Below are positions 21,861 to 32,064 of a stretch of 64,000 nucleotides of DNA, in pieces. The notes beneath the pieces were generated by a model, which saw nothing but the letters and a program-made list of their open reading frames with translations, was not told where the DNA came from and did no database searches. Source of the DNA: an uncultured Prochlorococcus sp. (lineage in GTDB: Bacteria; Cyanobacteriota; Cyanobacteriia; PCC-6307; Cyanobiaceae); contig CACFBG010000003.1 of the NCBI GenBank assembly GCA_902564535.1, positions 51,456 to 115,455 of the forward strand. The letters run 5' to 3'. A program made the position numbers and the translations under genes. How positions within the stretch are numbered: the first letter of the stretch is position 1; the number at the start of each line of letters is the position of its first letter.

Positions 21861-21967
21861 AGCCTCATGCGTATCAGCCCATAGATACTATCAAGGCTTT
21901 GGCTGAACTATGAAATCCTTCACGATCATGGTTACAGACCGTTGCGCAATTTACACAAAACTATGTG

Positions 21968-22981
21968 TTAGCCGATCCATCTCAACAAAACCCCTCTTTC
22001 TCCAAGAACAAAACCTTTCTGGTTTGAGGAATCAAATCCAGAAGGGAAAAGGATTCTTATTAAATTGGAAGGCTGATTTGCTCCTATGGGATCACTTTCC
22101 CAACCTTTACCTCCATCCTTACTCACTAACAGTGTTCCATTGCCGCCTGCTGCCCATATATTTTTATTTGGATCCCAAGCAAGGTCAAGATAGTTATATC
22201 CGTTAACAATAGGAACTATTGGCTTAGACCAATTTTCTAAATCCTCCGAATTCTCGTTAAAGCGAATCTCTGCACCTCTGGAAAGCATCCAAAGCCCTTC
22301 TTCATTGGGTTTATAGCCAATACTTTGGACCCTTTTACTACTAGCCCTTTGATGGGGCTCCCAAGTATCAGCTCCTTTATCCAACGTAGCGAAGAAATTC
22401 CCAAGACTACTAACACTCACATAATTTCCAGCATCAGCGCGCCTTAAATCACGAATTCCTCCTGAAGCGTCATTAACCTGACCTTCCCAAGTAGATCCTG
22501 CATCAGTAGTCCTATATATAGCTCCTGCGGTGGTAGCCAGTTCAGCTTCATCTGAACCAAGAGTTTTAATCAAGTAAGGATCGCCTGGCAATTTATTTCC
22601 CAACAGCAATCGTGTCCAATTCTTACCAGCATCACTTGTATGCATTACCAAGCCAGGCTGGCCAGCGATCCAACCTTCATCTCCTCTAAAATCAATACTT
22701 ATCAACCTAAAATTCTCTGAATCAGGAATATCCAAAGACCTTTCCTTCCAATGCTCTCCTCCATCATTTGTCTCTAGGATCAAACGATTTGTTCCAACTA
22801 AAAACCCATTGCTGTCATCAACAAAAGCAATATCTAAAGGATTTGCTTGGGTTTCTAATTGAACCTCTTCCCATGGACTAGCAGTTGCCATAGGAAGCCT
22901 TGAGGCCACACAGCCAGAAAGACCTAGTCCAATACAAAGAGTAAGCAACAAATTAAATGAATAATCAATGAGGCGTTTCAT
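21968..22981 (-). CDS. ycf48: Photosystem II assembly/stability factor Ycf48 (HCF136-like lipoprotein)
   Basis: Lipobox LGLSGCVA; repeated [21 protein letters not shown] / [20 protein letters not shown] beta-propeller motifs; upstream of psbE. Confidence 0.93.
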   Translation of the reverse strand: MKRLIDYSFNLLLTLCIGLGLSGCVASRLPMATASPWEEVQLETQANPLDIAFVDDSNGFLVGTNRLILETNDGGEHWKERSLDIPDSENFRLISIDFRGDEGWIAGQPGLVMHTSDAGKNWTRLLLGNKLPGDPYLIKTLGSDEAELATTAGAIYRTTDAGSTWEGQVNDASGGIRDLRRADAGNYVSVSSLGNFFATLDKGADTWEPHQRASSKRVQSIGYKPNEEGLWMLSRGAEIRFNENSEDLENWSKPIVPIVNGYNYLDLAWDPNKNIWAAGGNGTLLVSKDGGKGWESDPIGANQPSNLIRILFPSGFDSSNQKGFVLGERGVLLRWIG

Positions 22982-22993
22982 AGCAAATTACTT

Positions 22994-23350
22994 TCAATTC
23001 AAAGAATAAAGGGAAAGGAAACAAGCCAAAGCAAATGCTAAACCTCCAAAAATGAGCACATTTTTTTGGCCAGATGTGAGTTTGTTGACTCCAAAACCAT
23101 AATCCAGGTTCTCCTGAAAGCCACTAACTTGAGCTGGAGGCCCAATATCTCTAAAAAACTCAATCCTTGAACGACAAACAGGGCACCGGAATTCATCTTT
23201 ATCTAATTCAGAGAAACTAGTGCCTGCACTAATTCCGTATTTCTTAACTCCTTCTTTTGGATCATAAACATAGGAGCAAGATCGGCACTCATACAAATGA
23301 GATGCCAAATCAACTTCCTGTTTTAAAGATTCTCGATTTGATGAAGACAT
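22994..23350 (-). CDS. rubA: Membrane-anchored rubredoxin
   Basis: YECRSCSYVYDPKEGVKKYGISAGTSF...FRCPVCRSRIEFF plus C-terminal TM; next to ycf48. Confidence 0.93.
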   Translation of the reverse strand: MSSSNRESLKQEVDLASHLYECRSCSYVYDPKEGVKKYGISAGTSFSELDKDEFRCPVCRSRIEFFRDIGPPAQVSGFQENLDYGFGVNKLTSGQKNVLIFGGLAFALACFLSLYSLN

Positions 23351-23505
23351 TTGATTAAGAGAAAGATTTTCAGCAACTTGCTGATTAGGATTGCAATTTA
23401 GAGGTTTGCTTCTTTACTCATTGAAGATTATCCATTTTTTCTCAACTCTAAAGGCGAAAGCAGCTTGGAGTGGATGAAAACCTAAAATTCTAATTCTTCA
23501 TTTCA

Positions 23506-23868
23506 ATGTTTTCACTACCTGGTTACGACGCCTTCCTAGGCTTTCTACTAATTTCAGCTGCTGTACCTGTTCTTGCCCTAGTAACCAACAAAGTTGTTTC
23601 GCCAAAAAGTAAAGCAGGTGAAAGAGAACTAACTTATGAGTCAGGAATGGAACCAATTGGAGGGGCTTGGATTCAATTCAATATTCGTTATTACATGTTT
23701 GCATTAGTTTTTGTGATTTTTGATGTTGAAACCGTCTTCCTCTATCCATGGGCAGTAGCTTTTCACCGGCTTGGATTATTAGCTTTTATAGAAGCTCTTA
23801 TATTCATTGCAATACTTGTAGTCGCATTAGCTTATGCATGGCGAAAAGGAGCTCTTGAATGGAGTTAA
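23506..23868 (+). CDS. ndhC: NAD(P)H-quinone oxidoreductase subunit 3
   Basis: [41 protein letters not shown]. Confidence 0.96.
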   Translation: MFSLPGYDAFLGFLLISAAVPVLALVTNKVVSPKSKAGERELTYESGMEPIGGAWIQFNIRYYMFALVFVIFDVETVFLYPWAVAFHRLGLLAFIEALIFIAILVVALAYAWRKGALEWS

Positions 23869-24016
23869 GCTATTTCCAATGAGTAAATACACCTAATAAC
23901 TTGTAAAATATGATTAGCAGCTATTGCAAGTGGCACAAGAAAAACGAGATAATTCTCACAATATCGAATGACTTACATAACATTAATTAAGGGTCCCTTG
24001 AAGTTGATTTACCCCC

Positions 24017-24757
24017 GTGTCTGAAAATCCCTCTATTAATTCAGTTAGGGATCTCCGTGAGGCAAGCTGTGGCCCTATTGGGCCACCTACTATAACTACT
24101 GACCTTAGTGAAAATATTATCCTCACAAGTCTGGATGACTTACATAATTGGGCCAGATTAAGCAGTCTTTGGCCTCTTTTATATGGAACTGCATGTTGCT
24201 TCATTGAATTCGCAGCCTTAATTGGCTCAAGGTTTGACTTTGATCGTTTTGGACTTGTCCCAAGGAGTTCTCCTAGACAAGCAGATCTATTAATTGTTGC
24301 TGGAACAGTGACCATGAAAATGGCACCTGCACTAGTAAGACTTTATGAACAAATGCCAGAGCCAAAATATGTAATTGCAATGGGCGCCTGCACAATTACT
24401 GGTGGTATGTTTAGTGCAGACTCAACTACCGCCGTTAGAGGTGTTGACAAATTAATCCCTGTTGATCTTTATCTTCCTGGATGCCCTCCAAGGCCAGAAG
24501 CGATATTTGATGCAGTTATCAAACTAAGGAAAAAAGTTGGAAATGAATCGTTTACAGAAAGAGGCAAAATGGATCAAACTCATCGCTATCTAACCCTTCC
24601 GCATCGAATGAAAGCTGTAAAACCAATGATTACAGGTGCTTATTTAAATGCTGGCTCCCAAAAAGCAGCGCTAGAAGCTGCTACAACTGAATCTATTCAA
24701 CAAAATGAAATAAGTGTCCAAGAACCAATTAAGGAAGAGATTATGAAAAATGAATAA
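24017..24757 (+). CDS. ndhK: NAD(P)H-quinone oxidoreductase subunit K
   Basis: [71 protein letters not shown]. Confidence 0.96.
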   Translation: MSENPSINSVRDLREASCGPIGPPTITTDLSENIILTSLDDLHNWARLSSLWPLLYGTACCFIEFAALIGSRFDFDRFGLVPRSSPRQADLLIVAGTVTMKMAPALVRLYEQMPEPKYVIAMGACTITGGMFSADSTTAVRGVDKLIPVDLYLPGCPPRPEAIFDAVIKLRKKVGNESFTERGKMDQTHRYLTLPHRMKAVKPMITGAYLNAGSQKAALEAATTESIQQNEISVQEPIKEEIMKNE

Positions 24758-25436
24758 GCAAAATGAAGAAAATAAAGTTCCCAAAAATCCTTTAGGATCT
24801 GATTTAGATAAAAGAAACATGCAAAACAATGAATCTGATAAACCACAAAATGAATTGAACAATTCCAATCAAAAAAAAGAGAATAAAGATGCTTTAAATA
24901 AGTCAGACAATGAAAATAAAGTAGAGGAAGTTCTTGATCCAGTAAGCAAATTTCTGCTAAGTAAAGGAATAAATAATAATTACATAGGCGAAGATCATAT
25001 TGGTATAGAAACAATTTCTATAGAGCCAAACACTTTATACAAAGCTATGTTGGCTCTTAAAGAAAATGGATTTGATTATCTCCAGTGTCAAGGAGGATAC
25101 GATGAAGGACCAGGGAAAAATCTAGTTTGTTTCTACCATCTTATCTCGATAGATGATTTTATTCTTAAAAATGAAAGTTTAGAATCTAAATATCAACCAA
25201 AAGAAGTAAGAATTAAAGTTTTTTTACCTCGAGAAGGTCAGCTTACTGTTCCAAGTTTATATAAAATTTTTAAAGGTTCTGACTGGCAGGAAAGGGAAAC
25301 TTTTGACATGTTTGGTATAAAATTTGAAGGGCATCCTCATCCAAAAAGATTACTTATGCCAGAAGATTGGAAAGGATGGCCATTAAGGAAAGATTATATT
25401 CAACCAGATTTCTATGAAATGCAGGATGCTTACTAA
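24750..25436 (+). CDS. ndhJ: NAD(P)H-quinone oxidoreductase subunit J with long Asn/Lys/Glu-rich N-terminal extension
   Basis: C-terminal [42 protein letters not shown]-terminal ~60 aa low complexity. Confidence 0.93.
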   Translation: MNKQNEENKVPKNPLGSDLDKRNMQNNESDKPQNELNNSNQKKENKDALNKSDNENKVEEVLDPVSKFLLSKGINNNYIGEDHIGIETISIEPNTLYKAMLALKENGFDYLQCQGGYDEGPGKNLVCFYHLISIDDFILKNESLESKYQPKEVRIKVFLPREGQLTVPSLYKIFKGSDWQERETFDMFGIKFEGHPHPKRLLMPEDWKGWPLRKDYIQPDFYEMQDAY

Positions 25437-25443
25437 AGTATTA

Positions 25444-26874
25444 CTAACTAACGCGTTTATATTTTCTATAAAACCTCATTATTGCCAAAGAAAGACTTCT
25501 GGGATCATGTCTTAAGGTTGCAGTTGGTCTTAACCCTTGAAGTGGAGCTTGCATTACATCATATCCCTGAGACTTCAACGCTCTCCTATTACAAATAACC
25601 GGATAAGCACCTCTTGCGCGATAATAATCAATCAAAGGAGAGGGCTCCATATCATCTTGAGCAAGAACTGATCCAAAAATTTTATTTTTAATTCCTAATA
25701 CACCCAACTGAGCTTCTATTGCTCTTAGGTGCCCAGTAACATCTAGCCCATCAGTTTCTCCAGGTTGAGTCATTAAATTACATATATATAATTTTGGCGC
25801 ATTACTTAATTGAACTGCTTCTACTAATTCTGGTACAAGCAAATTAGGAAGCAAAGAGGTATAAAGGCTTCCAGGCCCAAGCAAAATAAGATCAGCATTT
25901 GCTATCGCTTCAATTGCCCGAGGCAAAGCTGGAGGGCGCTCTGGCAAACAACCTATTCTAATAATTGGACTTGGGGCCTTCCCTATAGCAGATTCTCCTT
26001 CAATTCTCTGACCATTTTCAAGTTCAGCCCATAATCTAACATCAACATTTGTCGCTGGAACAACGCTTCCTTGAACTGCAAGCACACGACTTGAAGCAGT
26101 AATCGCAGTTTCAAAGTTCCCTGTAATTGCAGTCAATGCAGATAAAAACAAATTGCCAAAACTATGCCCCTCTAAACCACTCCCAGCAGAGAAACGATAT
26201 TGAAAGAGACGAGTCAATAGAGGCTCTTCATTTGACAAAGCTGCTAAACAATTTCTGATATCTCCTGGCGGTTGGACTCCCATTTCCCTTCGTAATATTC
26301 CGCTACTCCCTCCATCGTCTGCAACAGTAACTATTGCTGTGATTCGACTGCTATATCTTTTCAACCCATTTAAAAGTGTTGCGAGTCCTGTGCCGCCTCC
26401 AATAGCAACAATATTTGGTCCCCTATTAAGTTTGCTTTTAGCACGCAATGCATCAACAAGAACTGTCTCCTTATCTGGGGCTAAAGCCTGTTGAATGGAT
26501 TCGAAACTGCGACTTTGACCCAGCAAAAGCAACGCTGCGCCAATCAAAAGAACTAGAGGTCCCGTTATCGTTCGAGGTAAAAAAGTTGTTATTGCACCTA
26601 AAGCCGATATCAAATTTTCAATCATCCAATATATGGGCCTTAAATCAGCCCAAATTGCTGCTCCTAAAAGAGCCAATAGCAAACCTAAACCGGAGGTCAG
26701 CATCCATCGTTTAACAACTAAACCTGGCAAAAGCCATCTAATTGCACGACGAGAACGCGCAAGAAAATCCTTTCTTTTGCCTCTATTTGTGCGGATAAGT
26801 CTTTTAGAGGCCATAGATTGACCAAATTGATTCTTTGGAGATGGAGATTTAAACGAATTCAAATCTGATGGCAA
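25444..26874 (-). CDS. YvcK/CofD-like gluconeogenesis factor family protein with N-terminal TM region
   Basis: NIVAIGGGTGLATLLNGLKRYSSRITAIVTVADDGGSSGILRREMGVQPPGDIRNCLAALS. Confidence 0.92.
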   Translation of the reverse strand: MPSDLNSFKSPSPKNQFGQSMASKRLIRTNRGKRKDFLARSRRAIRWLLPGLVVKRWMLTSGLGLLLALLGAAIWADLRPIYWMIENLISALGAITTFLPRTITGPLVLLIGAALLLLGQSRSFESIQQALAPDKETVLVDALRAKSKLNRGPNIVAIGGGTGLATLLNGLKRYSSRITAIVTVADDGGSSGILRREMGVQPPGDIRNCLAALSNEEPLLTRLFQYRFSAGSGLEGHSFGNLFLSALTAITGNFETAITASSRVLAVQGSVVPATNVDVRLWAELENGQRIEGESAIGKAPSPIIRIGCLPERPPALPRAIEAIANADLILLGPGSLYTSLLPNLLVPELVEAVQLSNAPKLYICNLMTQPGETDGLDVTGHLRAIEAQLGVLGIKNKIFGSVLAQDDMEPSPLIDYYRARGAYPVICNRRALKSQGYDVMQAPLQGLRPTATLRHDPRSLSLAIMRFYRKYKRVS

Positions 26875-26961
26875 TTTTCGACCGGAAATAATTGTGGAAA
26901 TCTAAAAAAACTTCCCTAATTCCGCAGCCAAGGCAAGATACAAGAACTAGTTTCCAAGTCC

Positions 26962-27756
26962 TTGGTCATCGTGCCTCAAACCACGCCAGTGGTCGAGATG
27001 AAGAATCTAACAATGCAATGGGATTCAAACGTTGTGTTAGATCAACTTGACTTACTAATGCAGCCTGGAGAAAGGCTTGCGATTGTAGGCCCATCTGGCT
27101 GCGGTAAATCGACAATTCTTAGATTGCTTGCTGGGCTTTTACTTCCTAGCAAAGGAGACCTTCAATTATTTGGGAAGCAACAAAAATATCTAAGAATCGA
27201 TCAAAACAAGCCTCCTGACGTTCGGCTCGTCTTCCAAAATCCCGCACTACTAGCATCTTTAACTGTTGAAGAAAATGTAGGGTTTTTATTAATGAAAAAC
27301 GAAAATATCAATTTTAAAGAAAGGAAAGAGCTTGTAATGAAATCATTAGCAGAAGTAGGTCTATTTGATGTTGCAAATAAATACCCTGGTCAATTAAGTG
27401 GTGGGATGCAAAAACGAGTTAGCTTTGCAAGGGCTTTAATAAAAGATCCATATAAAGATCAAGGAAGAATGCCCTTATTGCTATATGACGAGCCTACTGC
27501 TGGCCTTGACCCGGTTGCTTGTACCCGTATTGAAGATTTAATTGTAAAGACAACAGATATAGCTAAAGGCTGCTCCATTGTTGTGAGCCATGTAAGAAGC
27601 ACTATTCAACGATCTGCAAAAAGGGTGGTAATGATCTATGACGGAAAATTTCAATGGGATGGTTGCATCGAAGATTTCAAACAAAGTAAGAATGCTTATG
27701 TTCAACAGTTCCGGTCAGGAAATCTAGAAGGACCAATGCAAGCTTCCGACCATTAA
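26962..27756 (+). CDS. ABC transporter ATP-binding protein, MlaF/lipid-transport type
   Basis: GPSGCGKSTILRLLAGLL, QLSGGMQKRVSFARAL, LLYDEPTAGLDPV; followed by MCE protein. Confidence 0.88.
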   Translation: MVIVPQTTPVVEMKNLTMQWDSNVVLDQLDLLMQPGERLAIVGPSGCGKSTILRLLAGLLLPSKGDLQLFGKQQKYLRIDQNKPPDVRLVFQNPALLASLTVEENVGFLLMKNENINFKERKELVMKSLAEVGLFDVANKYPGQLSGGMQKRVSFARALIKDPYKDQGRMPLLLYDEPTAGLDPVACTRIEDLIVKTTDIAKGCSIVVSHVRSTIQRSAKRVVMIYDGKFQWDGCIEDFKQSKNAYVQQFRSGNLEGPMQASDH

Positions 27757-27760
27757 AACC

Positions 27761-28630
27761 ATGAAAAGATCTATTCGAGATGCAATTGTTGGTTTATCAA
27801 TCCTAGGAGGAATAATAATATTTACTGGCTCATCCCTCTGGCTAAGAGGGATAAAAATTGGAGCCAACCAGTGGAAAATTCAGGCGAATTTTTCCGACGC
27901 AAGTGGATTATCAGAATTATCTCCTGTTACTTTTAGGGGAATATTAGTAGGATCAATAAGCAAAATAAAAGTAAATCCTAACAATGTAGAAGCAACAATT
28001 GTAATCAATAATTCTTCTCTTAGATTGCCTAAGCCAGTAATTGCAAAGGTTATCACAAGTTCATTATTAGGAGGTGATGCTCAGGTTTCTTTAAGAACCA
28101 TGGGCAATTCAATTCCGCAAAATTCTCCAATGCCTGCATCTCCAAAATGCTCAAAAAGCAGCATTTTGTGTGAAGGAGATATTATTAAAGGGGAATCTTT
28201 AAAAAGCATTTCTACACTTTCTCAAGAACTAGAAAAGATAATTGAAAAAGCAGACAAAGAAGATATTGTTTCTAATTTGGTAGATTCTACAAAACAATTT
28301 GATCAAACACAGAAAAATTTAGATGAGTTGGTTGCCCAAGTAAAAGAAGAAGTCAGGAGATTAGAGCCTATTATTACTAACTTACAAGAAGCAAGTTCTC
28401 ATTTTAATAATATTTTAGCATCATTAGACAATCCTCAAACATTAAATGATATTCAACAAGCCGCAAGCTCTACAAGATCCTTAACAGGGAAAATAGATGC
28501 GCTAGGTACTGACTTTAGTAAAGTAATAGAGGACAAAGAACTAATGTCAGCAATTAGGAGTGTCACTATTGGCTTAGGTGAGCTTTTCAATGAGCTTTAC
28601 CCTAAAAAAACAAGACTATCTACGCCTTAG
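27761..28630 (+). CDS. MlaD/MCE family lipid-transport substrate-binding protein
   Basis: N-terminal TM then FSDASGLSELSPVTFRGILVGSISKIKVNPNNVEATIVIN MCE motif. Confidence 0.88.
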   Translation: MKRSIRDAIVGLSILGGIIIFTGSSLWLRGIKIGANQWKIQANFSDASGLSELSPVTFRGILVGSISKIKVNPNNVEATIVINNSSLRLPKPVIAKVITSSLLGGDAQVSLRTMGNSIPQNSPMPASPKCSKSSILCEGDIIKGESLKSISTLSQELEKIIEKADKEDIVSNLVDSTKQFDQTQKNLDELVAQVKEEVRRLEPIITNLQEASSHFNNILASLDNPQTLNDIQQAASSTRSLTGKIDALGTDFSKVIEDKELMSAIRSVTIGLGELFNELYPKKTRLSTP

Positions 28631-28665
28631 TTATTAGGTAAAATAAATCAAGAGTTCCTAGACTC

Positions 28666-30768
28666 TCATGTCACTGATCCAATCGCGTCCATAGCTATCG
28701 CAGCAATTGCCTGATCAGTCGCCTTAGGCAATTGCACATATTTACCTCCTGCTGCTTCTGCTAAATCTTTGCCCATTCCACTACCTATAAATTTTCGTTC
28801 AGTATCAATTACGAGTAATTTAATTCCTATCATTCGATAACGAGAAGCAACATCTAACACCTCTTGTTTTAAATCAACAGGTTCTTCTCCATCAAGTTCT
28901 GGCTGCCCAAGTGACAAACTTAAAGGCACATTCCCTCTCCCATCAGTTATTGCAACAACAACAACTTGCCCAAGATCTCCAGTAGCAAGAGCATTTGCTC
29001 CAACTCTTGCTGCTTGAGTTAAACCATGAGCCAATGGGGAGCCCCCACCGCAAGGCATAGTCTCTAATCTTCTCTTGGCTGCTGTAATAGATCTAGTAGG
29101 AGGCAATAAAACTTCGGCCTGATTACCTCTAAAAGGGATCAAAGACACCTCATCTCTATTTTCATAAGCTTCGGTTAATAATCGAATAACTGCCCCTTTT
29201 GCACTTTGCATACGATTAAGAGCCATTGAACCACTTGCGTCGACCAAGAAAATAACCAATGCCCCAGCTTTTCTTTGCAAGAGCTTGGCTCTTAAATCAA
29301 CTTCTTCAACAATGACTTTCTTTTCTGGATTCCTTTCTCTACGAGCCCTTTGGTAAGGCGCAGCTGCTCTTAAGGTTGCATCAACTGCAATTCTTCGGAC
29401 AGGCCCTCTTGGTATTACTGGCTTGACATATCTACCTCTACTGTCGCTAAGTACAGCAGCTCTACTTCCACTATTTCCGCTTTTTGATTTAACAGAAGAG
29501 AAAAGTAATAGATCTGGATCTATTGAACATGCTTCAGGATCGAGCATGAATTCTTCTGGAATAGGAGGACTTTCTTCTTGAGGAGTCTCGTCCTCCTCAT
29601 TTTCATCGTCATCCTCAGATGTTTGGTCCTCCTCAGAATTATCTTCAGGGGGAGGTTGTTGCTGTTCTTCTGGAGGCGGAGGTTCCATTTGCTCATCCTG
29701 AGGAGGAATCTGCAAAGCTCGAGGTGCAATTACTAATCGAACAGCAACTTTTAGATCTTCTGCATCAACAACATCTCTGCCACTTAAAGCGGCATGGGCC
29801 TTTGCAACCCTTACAGCATATAGCTCTGACCTATGTCCTTCTACCCCTCCTCGAATCGCTTCTGTTACTAGGTATGTAATTTGATCTTGACTAATTTGGA
29901 CATCAGGAAGCCACTGACGAGCTATAAGTAATTGAGTTGCTAAACCTTCTGTTTCCTCAGACCATTTGGCTGAAAAAGTGGAGCTACATTCACCATGAGA
30001 AATCACTGATTGTGTTATCTCTACTCTTTGTTCAGTTGTAATTAATTGATCAGCAGATAAAACTATTGCAAATCTATCAAGCAAATGATCCCTAACAGCT
30101 CCCTCCTCGGGGTTATAAGTAGCAAGGAGCAATGGTCTACAAGGGTGACTTAGGCTTAGGCCCTCTCTTTCAACTCGATTCTCTCCAGCTCCAACAGCAG
30201 CAAGTAAAAGATTAACAATACCCTCATCTAGCAGATTCAATTCATCTACATAAAGGACACCTCTATGAGATTCAGCTAAAAGACCTGGCTGAAAAATTGC
30301 GCTGCCACTAGATAAAGAAGCAGCCACATCAACCGCCCCAACTAATCTATCTTCAGTAACTCCAAGCGGAATTTGAATAAAAGGAGCAGATATTACTTGT
30401 GTAGGAATTTGCTTATTTTTATCTTTAAATTCAGTATTTAATTGATATTTATCTTTCATATACAATCTTGTTGATTCATCCCATTCATCTGGGAAAGCAG
30501 GGTCAAGATTTAATGAAATAGGTTTTGGGAAATCCTTATCTAGGGAACATTCGGAAGAATCGATAATCTCAATAGGAGGCAACAAAGCATGCAGACCTCT
30601 TGCCAATACAGATTTACCTGTACCTCTACCACCTGCAATAATGACTCCCCCAAGCCCAGGATCTACTGCTGCCAACAAAAGTGCCAATTTAAGAGTTCCA
30701 TGACCTGTTATGGCCGCGAGAGGGAAAGCTCGGTTAGCTCTTTCATTAGCTGCTAGCTTTGCAATCAT
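28666..30768 (-). CDS. chlD: Magnesium chelatase subunit D
   Basis: AAA+ region [25 protein letters not shown], acidic/Pro linker, VWA domain [16 protein letters not shown]. Confidence 0.96.
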   Translation of the reverse strand: MIAKLAANERANRAFPLAAITGHGTLKLALLLAAVDPGLGGVIIAGGRGTGKSVLARGLHALLPPIEIIDSSECSLDKDFPKPISLNLDPAFPDEWDESTRLYMKDKYQLNTEFKDKNKQIPTQVISAPFIQIPLGVTEDRLVGAVDVAASLSSGSAIFQPGLLAESHRGVLYVDELNLLDEGIVNLLLAAVGAGENRVEREGLSLSHPCRPLLLATYNPEEGAVRDHLLDRFAIVLSADQLITTEQRVEITQSVISHGECSSTFSAKWSEETEGLATQLLIARQWLPDVQISQDQITYLVTEAIRGGVEGHRSELYAVRVAKAHAALSGRDVVDAEDLKVAVRLVIAPRALQIPPQDEQMEPPPPEEQQQPPPEDNSEEDQTSEDDDENEEDETPQEESPPIPEEFMLDPEACSIDPDLLLFSSVKSKSGNSGSRAAVLSDSRGRYVKPVIPRGPVRRIAVDATLRAAAPYQRARRERNPEKKVIVEEVDLRAKLLQRKAGALVIFLVDASGSMALNRMQSAKGAVIRLLTEAYENRDEVSLIPFRGNQAEVLLPPTRSITAAKRRLETMPCGGGSPLAHGLTQAARVGANALATGDLGQVVVVAITDGRGNVPLSLSLGQPELDGEEPVDLKQEVLDVASRYRMIGIKLLVIDTERKFIGSGMGKDLAEAAGGKYVQLPKATDQAIAAIAMDAIGSVT

Positions 30769-30866
30769 TTAGGAACTTTGCTTATGAGTTGATTAACTCC
30801 CATTCACTTAATGTCCCATAAACAGTTACTTTTGCGCCAGTATCTCGAAAAAAAACAATAACTTCC

Positions 30867-31448
30867 TTGATCCCCCCCCCCTCAAACAGCATAGTCATTG
30901 GTCTAGGAGCAAATATGCCTAGTTCAGCAGGAGAACCTGTAGATACTTTGCTAGCCATTAGACCTCAAATCGAAGAAGTCATTTCCCAATGGGCCTACAC
31001 CTCTTCGAACTCAGAGAATAATAATGAGGGCAAAAGTAATCAAGAATTAATATGGAAATGGTCTCCGTTATTCAAAACCGAACCAATGGGAGGACCAAAA
31101 GGACAAAATCCATTTATAAATGCTGTATTAGTCGTCGAAGGGAATCAACTGGAAGCAATACAACCTTGTAAAAAAAAAGCTCTGAATTTGCTTAATGAAT
31201 TCTTTGGCTTAGAAAAAAAATATGGAAGACATGACATCAAAACTCAGTCAATTCGGTGGGGTCCCAGAACTCTAGATATTGATCTATTAGCGTGGGGTAA
31301 CTTTCAAATGAAAAGCAAAAAGCTCACAATTCCTCATCCCCGGATTTTTGAACGAAGTTTTGTAATCGTTCCTCTTGGAGCAGCCATAAGCTCTAAAGAG
31401 AATCCTCCAAAAAAAATCATCAAAGGAGGTTGGCCCGAATCCCAATAA
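30867..31448 (+). CDS. folK: 2-amino-4-hydroxy-6-hydroxymethyldihydropteridine pyrophosphokinase
   Basis: VIGLGANMPSS...FKTEPMGGPKGQNPFINAVLVVEG...RWGPRTLDIDLLAWG...IPHPRIFERSFVIVPL; start uncertain (TTG followed by C10 tract). Confidence 0.9.
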   Translation: MIPPPSNSIVIGLGANMPSSAGEPVDTLLAIRPQIEEVISQWAYTSSNSENNNEGKSNQELIWKWSPLFKTEPMGGPKGQNPFINAVLVVEGNQLEAIQPCKKKALNLLNEFFGLEKKYGRHDIKTQSIRWGPRTLDIDLLAWGNFQMKSKKLTIPHPRIFERSFVIVPLGAAISSKENPPKKIIKGGWPESQ

Positions 31449-31499
31449 TCAAAATCAAATCCAACACAAAAAACTTTTAAATCTTCAAATCTCTCCCGA

Positions 31500-32060
31500 A
31501 TGACTCCTATTTCTCCTAAAGAACCTGCATATTTAATAGAAAATAAAGCATCTCTTGATGCAAGAAAAATTCGTTTCGAGATTAATCGTATTAAACTTCC
31601 AATAGGAGTAGAAGGAACTTTTGGAGTAATAAAGCATCCAGGAGCATCACTAGCAGTTCCTATAAATGAAGAAGGCAAAATAGTAATACTTAGACAATAC
31701 AGATTTGCTGTAGAAAGAAGAATACTTGAATTTCCTGCAGGAACTTTAGAGTCTGGCGAAGACCCTTTAACTTCAATGAAAAGAGAACTTGCCGAAGAGG
31801 CAGGCTATTCTGCAAAAAGATGGGAAGCTATGGGGCAAATGCTTCCTTGCCCTGGATATTCAGATGAAATAATTCACCTGTTCTTAGCTAGCGAACTGAC
31901 TGCTCTGAATGAGCTTCCTCCTGGGGATGAAGACGAAGATCTAGAGGTTTTACATATGACGCCAGATGAACTTGACTCCCTCTTAATAAATAATGAGGAG
32001 ATTCTGGACGGGAAAAGTATTGCCGCCTGGTTCAGAGCAAAAAAAATACTTGATTTATAA
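31500..32060 (+). CDS. NUDIX hydrolase (ADP-ribose pyrophosphatase-like)
   Basis: Nudix box GTLESGEDPLTSMKRELAEEAGY. Confidence 0.92.
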   Translation: MTPISPKEPAYLIENKASLDARKIRFEINRIKLPIGVEGTFGVIKHPGASLAVPINEEGKIVILRQYRFAVERRILEFPAGTLESGEDPLTSMKRELAEEAGYSAKRWEAMGQMLPCPGYSDEIIHLFLASELTALNELPPGDEDEDLEVLHMTPDELDSLLINNEEILDGKSIAAWFRAKKILDL

Positions 32061-32064
32061 ATAA

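Noticed and set aside
24697-25014. Minus-strand 105-aa Phe/Leu/Tyr-rich ORF ([21 protein letters not shown]...)
   Set aside because: Antisense of the Asn/Lys/Glu-rich ndhJ extension; composition is explained by the opposite strand.
29520-29720. Acidic/proline-rich low-complexity segment in chlD
   Set aside because: A typical linker between the AAA+ and VWA domains of ChlD; not novel.
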